A stretch of 6,864 nt of DNA from a bacterium (GTDB taxonomy: Bacteria > Atribacterota > Phoenicimicrobiia > Phoenicimicrobiales > Phoenicimicrobiaceae), in the NCBI GenBank assembly GCA_018819665.1, contig JAHJOY010000216.1:1-6864 (forward strand), read 5' to 3'. How positions within the stretch are numbered: position 1 is the first letter of the stretch; the number at the start of each line of letters is the position of its first letter. A program made the position numbers and the translations under genes. A model generated the notes under the pieces. The model was not told the DNA's origin. It did not search any database and saw only the letters and a list, made by a program, of their open reading frames with translations. Shown in pieces: positions 1-4,158 of this stretch.

Positions 1-1
1 A

Positions 2-271
2 AAAGGTGGAGTTAGACTCTTAGGGATAAGACTCTCCAATCTTACCCCTGGAAATAAAAGAAATCAATTGAAATTTGTAAAGGATAAAGAAGACAAATTA
101 GAACAGCTTAGCCAGTCTTTAGATAAAATCAGGGAAAAATTTGGCTCTAAAGCCGTAACCCGAGCCAGCCTTCTGTCTAATCTATTGTCAGAAGAACCGC
201 CCCTTGACATTCCCGACACGCCGTGCTGCTACAATGAGCCTAAACAAAAGTCAGACCTTGATATTATATGA
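2..271 (+). CDS. dinB: DNA polymerase IV (DinB, Y-family), C-terminal end, partial
   Basis: This is the last 89 codons of a gene that enters from the left edge. The reading frame is open from base 2 and ends at TGA 269-271, so an internal TTG at 68 is not a real start. The encoded tail begins KGGVRLLGIRLSNL, which matches the end of the little-finger domain of Y-family translesion polymerases (family consensus around VRLLGVxxSNL). It is followed by NQLKF (residues 21-25 of the fragment), at the place where DinB proteins carry their QLxLF-type sliding-clamp-binding motif, and then by the usual helix ending in IREKFGSKAVTRASLL. About 25 proline- and charge-rich residues form the extreme C-terminus. 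The full protein would extend DNA past lesions. The catalytic palm and finger domains lie outside the window, so activity cannot be judged. The gene converges on the minus-strand operon, and its stop lies 8 bp from that operon's last stop, with no clear terminator hairpin between. Confidence 0.82.
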   Translation, partial: KGGVRLLGIRLSNLTPGNKRNQLKFVKDKEDKLEQLSQSLDKIREKFGSKAVTRASLLSNLLSEEPPLDIPDTPCCYNEPKQKSDLDII

Positions 272-279
272 CAGTATTT

Positions 280-1293
280 TTAAAAACCCTCTTTATTCCC
301 TCTTTTATTTTCTTCCTTTAGAGCTTTTAATATTTTTTCTGGAGTGATGGGAAGATGGTAAATCCTTACTCCTATTGCATCGTAAATTGCATTGGCAATG
401 GCGGGAGTAGTAGCAATTGTAGCTGGTTCTCCTATCCCCTTAGCCCCAAAAGGACCCTCTGAATCTTCATTCTCTACCAGCAGGGTAGCAAAATGGGGTG
501 TATCCATAGAAGTGGGAATTAAATAGCTGGTCAAATCAGGATTCAAAGTAATCCCTTCTTTAATAACCTGTTCTTCCATTAGAGCCATACCTATTCCCTG
601 GACAGTACCTCCTTCTATCTGCCCTTCCACATTTTTAGGATTTATTGCTTTACCTATATCAGCAGCAGTATAAACATTTAATACCTCTACAATTCCGGTA
701 TCTGTATCAACTTCTACTTCAATCACCTGAGTGACAAAGGTATAGGCTACATACACTTTCTTTCCCTGTCCAGTTTTAGGGTCGGGTATATCAGTTCGAG
801 GGAAGAAAGATGCTTCTGCCTTTAAACTATCACCTCTTTCTTTTACCCTCTCCGCTAATTCCCAATAACTTAATTTATTTTTCGGATTATCATTCCTAAA
901 AATATAACCATCTTTTATTCCTAATTCAACATGATTACTTCTAAACTCAATACTGGCATAATGATAAATATTGCTTAATAATCCTTCTGAAGCTTCTTTA
1001 ACTGCATTGCCAGTAAAAAATGTCTGCCGAGTTGCGGAAGAAGAGCCGGAATTTTTAGTCAAATGGGTATCACCGGGGATAATACGGATTGCTTCTGGTT
1101 TCACCTTTAAAACCTCGGCAGCAATTTGGGTAATGATGGTTAAAACACCTTGACCCACATCAGCAGCAGCAGTCCTAATCAAAATCTTGCCCCCCTCTTC
1201 AATTTCTGCCGAAGCAATGGCATGATCAGGAAATCCTTCTCCATAACCAAAACCGAACATAATAGTAGCTATTCCTCTGCCTTGTTTCTTCAT
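280..1293 (-). CDS. Molybdenum hydroxylase, C-terminal molybdopterin-binding subunit (NdhM-like half of XdhA)
   Basis: This is the second half of a xanthine-dehydrogenase-type molybdenum-cofactor subunit, encoded as its own protein of 337 residues. Visible motifs are DVGQG (45-49; Gln48 corresponds to the cofactor-contacting glutamine of the family), SSATRQTFFTGNAV (85-98), GGTVQGIG (228-235) and GAKGIGEP (283-290). Glu289 falls at the position of the catalytic base, equivalent to Glu1261 of bovine xanthine oxidase. I chose ATG 1293 because GGAGG lies 6 nt upstream and because this ATG overlaps the preceding stop as ATGA. A TTG six codons further upstream (1311) is also in frame but has no suitable ribosome site. 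It would form the active site together with the 1290-2561 product. The division resembles NdhL/NdhM of Eubacterium barkeri nicotinate dehydrogenase (medium subunit about 330 residues, as recalled). The family is certain. The substrate (nicotinate, purine or other N-heterocycle) is not determined. It is the last gene of the operon. Confidence 0.9.
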   Translation of the reverse strand: MKKQGRGIATIMFGFGYGEGFPDHAIASAEIEEGGKILIRTAAADVGQGVLTIITQIAAEVLKVKPEAIRIIPGDTHLTKNSGSSSATRQTFFTGNAVKEASEGLLSNIYHYASIEFRSNHVELGIKDGYIFRNDNPKNKLSYWELAERVKERGDSLKAEASFFPRTDIPDPKTGQGKKVYVAYTFVTQVIEVEVDTDTGIVEVLNVYTAADIGKAINPKNVEGQIEGGTVQGIGMALMEEQVIKEGITLNPDLTSYLIPTSMDTPHFATLLVENEDSEGPFGAKGIGEPATIATTPAIANAIYDAIGVRIYHLPITPEKILKALKEENKRGNKEGF

Positions 1294-2561
1294 CTTAGTC
1301 CTCCCTTCCAACCGGCTATTTCCGCTGCTTTTTTAATGGTCTCTTTCACTCCTACACTGTGGGTTAATATCTGGCCATTAGGTGTAGAAGAGCCTATATT
1401 ATAAGCATTTTGCAAACGAAATTGAGCTGGGTCAATCCCTAATTTATGAGCCAGAATATCCATTTGAGACTCATAGGCAAAAGCCATCTGAGTTGTACCA
1501 AAGCCACGCATCGCTCCTGCATAAGTATTATTAGTGTAAACAGTATAGGCTACACCTTTTACATTATCTACATTGTAAGGACCGGTACAATGATACATAC
1601 CTTTATGCACTACTGCCGGACCGCTGGAGGCATAAGCTCCAGTATCACCGATTACTTCAGCCTGCCAGGCAGTTAAATAACCTTCTTTAGTTGCTCCAGT
1701 CTTTACTCGAATAATAAAGGGGTGTCTTTTAGATTGAGCGATCATTGATTCCTCTCTGGTATAAGTTAATTTTACCGGTCTTTTGGTGGCTATTGCCGCT
1801 AAAGCCAGATGAATATGAACTGAGATATCCTCTTTTTTGCCAAAGGCGCCTCCGATAACCGGCTGAATTATCCTTATCTTTTCTTTAGGAAAACCAAGGG
1901 ATTGGGCAACATCAGCCTGAGTATCATGAAGCCACTGGGAAGCCACCCATAGTTTAATAAATCCGCTCTCTTCATCATAAATTCCCACTCCTGCTTCTAC
2001 CTGAAGAGGTACCTGGTCTAAAAAAGTTGTTCTATATTCATTTTCTACAATTACATTTGCTTCTGCAAAACCTTTTTTTATATCACCTTTTTCTAAGTAA
2101 TGGGTAGCCAGGATATTGCCATCTTTGTGAATAAGAGGGGCGTCTTTTTCCATAGCCCGCAAGGGGTCAGATATTACTTCTAATTCTTCTACTTCAACTT
2201 CGATTAATCTAACTGCTTTAGAAGCAATTTCTTTGGTTTCCGCAATAACAATAGCCAGGGCATCTCCCATATAACGCATTTTCTGGCCAATACCCACCAA
2301 TACCGGTTGGTCTTTAATAATTAAACCAAAATTTTTAACTTGTGGAATATCATCAGCAGTAATAATTTTAACTACACCTGGTAATTTTACAGCTTTACTT
2401 ATATCAATTCGTCGTAGATGGGCATGAGGATGAGTAGCTCTTTTGATTTTGAGATATAGCATATTATCAAAATAGATATCGTCGGGATATTTAGCTTTGC
2501 CCATTACTTTATCTTGGGCATCTACTTTGTAAACATTTCTACCCACATATCTTTCAGTCAT
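1290..2561 (-). CDS. Molybdenum hydroxylase, N-terminal molybdopterin-binding subunit (NdhL-like half of XdhA)
   Basis: This 423-residue protein covers the first half of the molybdenum subunit. The a/b-hammerhead domain spans roughly residues 17-125 (GKAKYPDDI onward), followed by the first molybdenum-cofactor-binding part. Visible motifs are QPVIGGAFGKKED (233-245; Glu244 aligns with Glu802 of bovine xanthine oxidase) and AGAMRGFG (348-355; Arg352 aligns with substrate-binding Arg880). It ends at the linker AEIAGWKGGLR, where single-chain homologues run on into the second half. The start ATG 2561 is preferred over in-frame GTG 2570 because AAGGAG lies 8 nt before the ATG but overlaps the GTG. 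The gene overlaps the 2Fe-2S gene by 8 bases and the C-terminal-half gene by 4. The segment QVPLQVEAG (183-191) differs from the common HxxLExEA pattern. Length and split point resemble NdhL (about 425 residues, as recalled). Alone it cannot be a complete enzyme. Confidence 0.9.
   Translation of the reverse strand: MTERYVGRNVYKVDAQDKVMGKAKYPDDIYFDNMLYLKIKRATHPHAHLRRIDISKAVKLPGVVKIITADDIPQVKNFGLIIKDQPVLVGIGQKMRYMGDALAIVIAETKEIASKAVRLIEVEVEELEVISDPLRAMEKDAPLIHKDGNILATHYLEKGDIKKGFAEANVIVENEYRTTFLDQVPLQVEAGVGIYDEESGFIKLWVASQWLHDTQADVAQSLGFPKEKIRIIQPVIGGAFGKKEDISVHIHLALAAIATKRPVKLTYTREESMIAQSKRHPFIIRVKTGATKEGYLTAWQAEVIGDTGAYASSGPAVVHKGMYHCTGPYNVDNVKGVAYTVYTNNTYAGAMRGFGTTQMAFAYESQMDILAHKLGIDPAQFRLQNAYNIGSSTPNGQILTHSVGVKETIKKAAEIAGWKGGLR
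1299..1305 (-). promoter_or_regulatory. Ribosome binding site of the C-terminal Mo subunit, inside the preceding gene
   Basis: The coding strand reads GGGAGGA, with GGAGG ending 6 nt before ATG 1293. It is embedded in the codons for WKGGL at the very end of the N-terminal-half gene. The next gene's ATG overlaps the TGA stop (ATGA). This arrangement decides the start of the downstream gene. It also argues that the two halves are separate, coupled genes rather than one gene broken by a chance error. Confidence 0.85.
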
Positions 2562-3057
2562 CTTTTTCACTCCTTCCGCCGTTTTTGCTCGACAATCTAT
2601 TTGCTGCTAATTTAATAGCATCAATAATTTTTTGATAACCGGTACAGCGGCAGAGGTTTCCGGAGATACCCCGTTTAATCTCTTCTTCATCGGGATGGGG
2701 ATTTTCTTCCAACATTTTTTTGGCGGCTAAAATCATCCCGGGAGTACAGAACCCACATTGAACTGCTCCTGTCTCTATAAAAGCTTCTTGAACCGGATCT
2801 AGACATTCATTATCTCCTATCCCTTCGATAGTGGTAATAACTGCTCCATCAGACTGAGTTGCTAAAATTAAACAGGAAGCTACCAGTTCACCATTCATAA
2901 TTACAGTACAAGCCCCACATTCACCTTTCCCGCATCCTTCCTTAGTTCCGGTTAGATGTAGGTCATCTCTTATTAAATCCAACAAACGGGTAGAAGTCGT
3001 GGTCTCTATTGTTTTTTTTTGGCCATTGATAATAAATCCTATGGTTAATTTAGACAT
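2554..3057 (-). CDS. Molybdenum hydroxylase, 2Fe-2S iron-sulfur subunit (XdhC/NdhS/CoxS-like)
   Basis: This complete 167-residue subunit carries electrons from the molybdenum centre to FAD through two 2Fe-2S clusters. The N-terminal plant-ferredoxin-like domain has Cys42, Cys47, Cys50 and Cys62 (motif GCGKGECGAC). The C-terminal helical domain has Cys101, Cys104, Cys136 and Cys138 (QCGFCTPG and LCRCTGY). All eight ligands are present. Gln100, just before Cys101, is the residue that contacts the cytosine-dinucleotide form of the cofactor in bacterial relatives, so an MCD cofactor is likely (inference). ATG 3057 shares its A with the TAA stop of the FAD gene (TAATG) and has AGAGGA upstream with about 8 nt spacing. 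The gene overlaps the molybdenum subunit gene by 8 bases. The length is normal for the family (about 150-170). An A9 run on the coding strand near codons 13-16 is a possible slippage or sequencing-error point, but the frame is intact. Confidence 0.95.
   Translation of the reverse strand: MSKLTIGFIINGQKKTIETTTSTRLLDLIRDDLHLTGTKEGCGKGECGACTVIMNGELVASCLILATQSDGAVITTIEGIGDNECLDPVQEAFIETGAVQCGFCTPGMILAAKKMLEENPHPDEEEIKRGISGNLCRCTGYQKIIDAIKLAANRLSSKNGGRSEKDD
2570..2575 (-). promoter_or_regulatory. Ribosome binding site of the N-terminal Mo subunit
   Basis: AAGGAG lies 8 nt before ATG 2561, within the last codons of the 2Fe-2S gene. It selects ATG 2561 over the in-frame GTG at 2570, which overlaps the site itself. 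Confidence 0.75.
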
Positions 3058-4010
3058 TAATAATTCCTCTCCCTTCTGGCTGAATCTATCTCTTCTAAGG
3101 CGTTAATCATTATCTCTTTAGCCACATCTTTACGATATTCTCTCGTTCCCCTAATATCATCGATAGGGGAAATCTTATCTTCAACTATTTGGCCTAATTC
3201 GGCAAAATCTAATTGATTAAAATTTTTTCCCGCCATCTTCTTTCTAACTTCTTTAATTTCAATCGGAGTTGGGGCTACGGAGCCAAGACAGGTTCTTACA
3301 TCCTTCACGGTTTTATTGTCTTCGGCCATTTTAACTACCAAAGCTAAAATAATGGTTGCAATGGCTAAGGCTTTTCTCTTGCCGATTTTAATCCAACAAC
3401 CGTAGGTCTTTTCCTCCGGAAGAGGAAGAATTATCCGGGTTAATAATTGGTTTGGCTGTAAGATAGTTTTTTTTGGCCCAATAAAAAATTCTTCCGCTGG
3501 CACTATCATCTCTCTTTGATTAGATTGTAATTTAAATTGAGCATCATAGGCCATTAATGGGGATAAGAGGTCACCGGCTGGAGAGGCATTAACAATGTTT
3601 CCTCCGATAGTCCCCCGATTTCTTATTTGAGGAGAACCGATATCTGCAGCTGCCTGGCTTAAAACCGGATAATATGTTTTAATATCTTCTGAACTTTCTA
3701 ATTGGGTATGGGTAACCATTGCTCCAATTATCATTTGATTCTTATTTATTTTAACTTCTTTTAATTCTTTAATGTTTTTTAAATCTAACCAATTGTTTAT
3801 CTCATAAAGTCGGTCATAATATTGAACTAACAGGTCAGTTCCCCCGGCAATTATCTTAATCTCTTTTCCGTATCTGGATAAAATCTCCAGTGCTTCCTCT
3901 ATCCTTTGTGGAGCAAAATATCCCTGACAGGGGACGGTCCTCTGGCATTTTTTAGAATCGCCTCCGGAAAAATCTTTACTATTTTGTAATCCTTGTGGAA
4001 ATTCTTCCAT
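3057..4010 (-). CDS. Molybdenum hydroxylase, FAD-binding subunit (XdhB/NdhF/CoxM-like)
   Basis: This is the flavin subunit of the hydroxylase, which passes electrons from the 2Fe-2S clusters to an acceptor such as NAD(P)+. Of 317 residues, the FAD-binding fold begins near residue 31 (YFAPQRIEEALEIL). FAD motifs are AGGTDLL (55-61) and GTIGGNIVNASPAGD (133-147). The C-terminal CO-dehydrogenase-flavoprotein domain ends with RGTREYRKDVAKEI (287-300). There is no extra 4Fe-4S loop of the 4-hydroxybenzoyl-CoA-reductase kind. The first 30 residues are atypical: relatives usually begin only a few residues before the YFAP-type segment. Part of this extension is encoded by a 23-bp near-palindrome (3925-3947). 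The AGGAGGTGA ribosome site (4031-4023) lies 12 nt before ATG 4010, rather far, and no in-frame start is closer to the domain. The 5' end is therefore the least certain part of the gene. The 3' end overlaps the 2Fe-2S gene by one base. Confidence 0.92.
   Translation of the reverse strand: MEEFPQGLQNSKDFSGGDSKKCQRTVPCQGYFAPQRIEEALEILSRYGKEIKIIAGGTDLLVQYYDRLYEINNWLDLKNIKELKEVKINKNQMIIGAMVTHTQLESSEDIKTYYPVLSQAAADIGSPQIRNRGTIGGNIVNASPAGDLLSPLMAYDAQFKLQSNQREMIVPAEEFFIGPKKTILQPNQLLTRIILPLPEEKTYGCWIKIGKRKALAIATIILALVVKMAEDNKTVKDVRTCLGSVAPTPIEIKEVRKKMAGKNFNQLDFAELGQIVEDKISPIDDIRGTREYRKDVAKEIMINALEEIDSARRERNY
3925..3947. repeat. 23-bp near-palindrome inside the start of the FAD subunit gene
   Basis: The arms TGACAGGGGAC and GTCCTCTGGCA flank a central G. 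Nine of the eleven arm positions are Watson-Crick complementary, one is a G-T wobble on the plus strand and one is a mismatch. It encodes the CQRTVPCQ part of an N-terminal extension that the protein family does not normally have. GGGGACGGTCC-type motifs recur in some clostridial genomes as I recall, so this may be a copy of a dispersed repeat that entered the gene (inference). Confidence 0.55.
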
Positions 4011-4022
4011 AAGTTAAATCAC

Positions 4023-4031
4023 TCACCTCCT
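4023..4031 (-). promoter_or_regulatory. Full-length Shine-Dalgarno sequence before the FAD subunit gene
   Basis: AGGAGGTGA is a complete match to the 16S rRNA anti-Shine-Dalgarno end. It is the only ribosome site in the 148-bp gap and so marks the start of the hydroxylase block. Its 12-nt distance to ATG 4010 is longer than usual. A GTG at 4022 is in the same frame but is stopped two codons later by TAA. Confidence 0.75.
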
Positions 4032-4063
4032 GTTTCGATATTATCTTTCCTACCCTTCGAAAC
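4032..4063. repeat. 7-bp inverted repeat directly upstream of the FAD-gene ribosome site
   Basis: GTTTCGA (4032-4038) and TCGAAAC (4057-4063) are exact reverse complements separated by 18 nt. On the transcript the structure would end right next to the AGGAGGTGA ribosome site, so it could be an operator half-site pair or an RNA hairpin affecting translation. The short arms mean chance is possible. No convincing -35/-10 pair was found near it. Confidence 0.4.
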
Positions 4064-4094
4064 CTTGCTTCACTGGGGTTGGAGTCATTCTATT

Positions 4095-4152
4095 GTAGGG
4101 GTTCGATTCATCGAACCCGCAAGGAACCGGGTCGGATAAATCCGACCCCTAC
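4095..4152. repeat. 58-bp double-hairpin element with terminal inverted repeats (MITE/REP-like)
   Basis: The outer arms GTAGGGG (4095-4101) and CCCCTAC (4146-4152) are exact inverted repeats. Between them are two perfect 9-bp stems with 2-nt formal loops: GGGTTCGAT/ATCGAACCC (4099-4118) and GGGTCGGAT/ATCCGACCC (4129-4148). The two hairpins resemble each other, as though duplicated and diverged. The element begins 6 bp downstream of the ygfK stop. It lacks a U-tract on the transcribed strand, so it does not look like a standard intrinsic terminator. Its composition (G/C-rich arms in an AT-rich setting) and its GTAGGGG ends are those of a dispersed small repeat. It may act as an RNA-stability or attenuation element between ygfK and the hydroxylase genes (inference). 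Confidence 0.8.
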
Positions 4153-4158
4153 CTTTAC

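Noticed and set aside
68..271. A separate small gene starting at TTG 68
   Set aside because: The same frame is open back to base 2, and its upstream residues (VRLLGIRLSNL) are DinB-like, so it is the tail of a longer protein.
1294..1311. TTG 1311 as the start of the C-terminal molybdenum subunit
   Set aside because: ATG 1293 has GGAGG 6 nt upstream and overlaps the preceding stop. The TTG would put the ribosome site inside the coding region.
971..1676. Plus-strand open frames of 60-84 codons opposite the molybdenum subunit genes
   Set aside because: They are antisense to well-supported coding sequence, have no family resemblance, and lack convincing ribosome sites. They are shadows of the minus-strand genes.
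3012..3020. T9 run (A9 on the coding strand) in the 2Fe-2S gene, and a similar T8 run at 3467-3474 in the FAD gene, both preceded on the coding strand by GGCC, as possible slippage sites
   Set aside because: Both lie in intact frames and encode ordinary Lys-Lys segments. In AT-rich DNA the similarity is most easily explained by chance.
4064..4094. Promoter for the hydroxylase genes between the hairpin element and the inverted repeat
   Set aside because: A GATAAT-like hexamer exists on the minus strand, but no TTGACA-like hexamer stands at a suitable distance, so this is too weak to annotate.
4095..4152. The double hairpin as a Rho-independent terminator of ygfK
   Set aside because: Neither stem is followed by a T-tract on the minus strand, and the terminal inverted repeats fit a dispersed repeat better.
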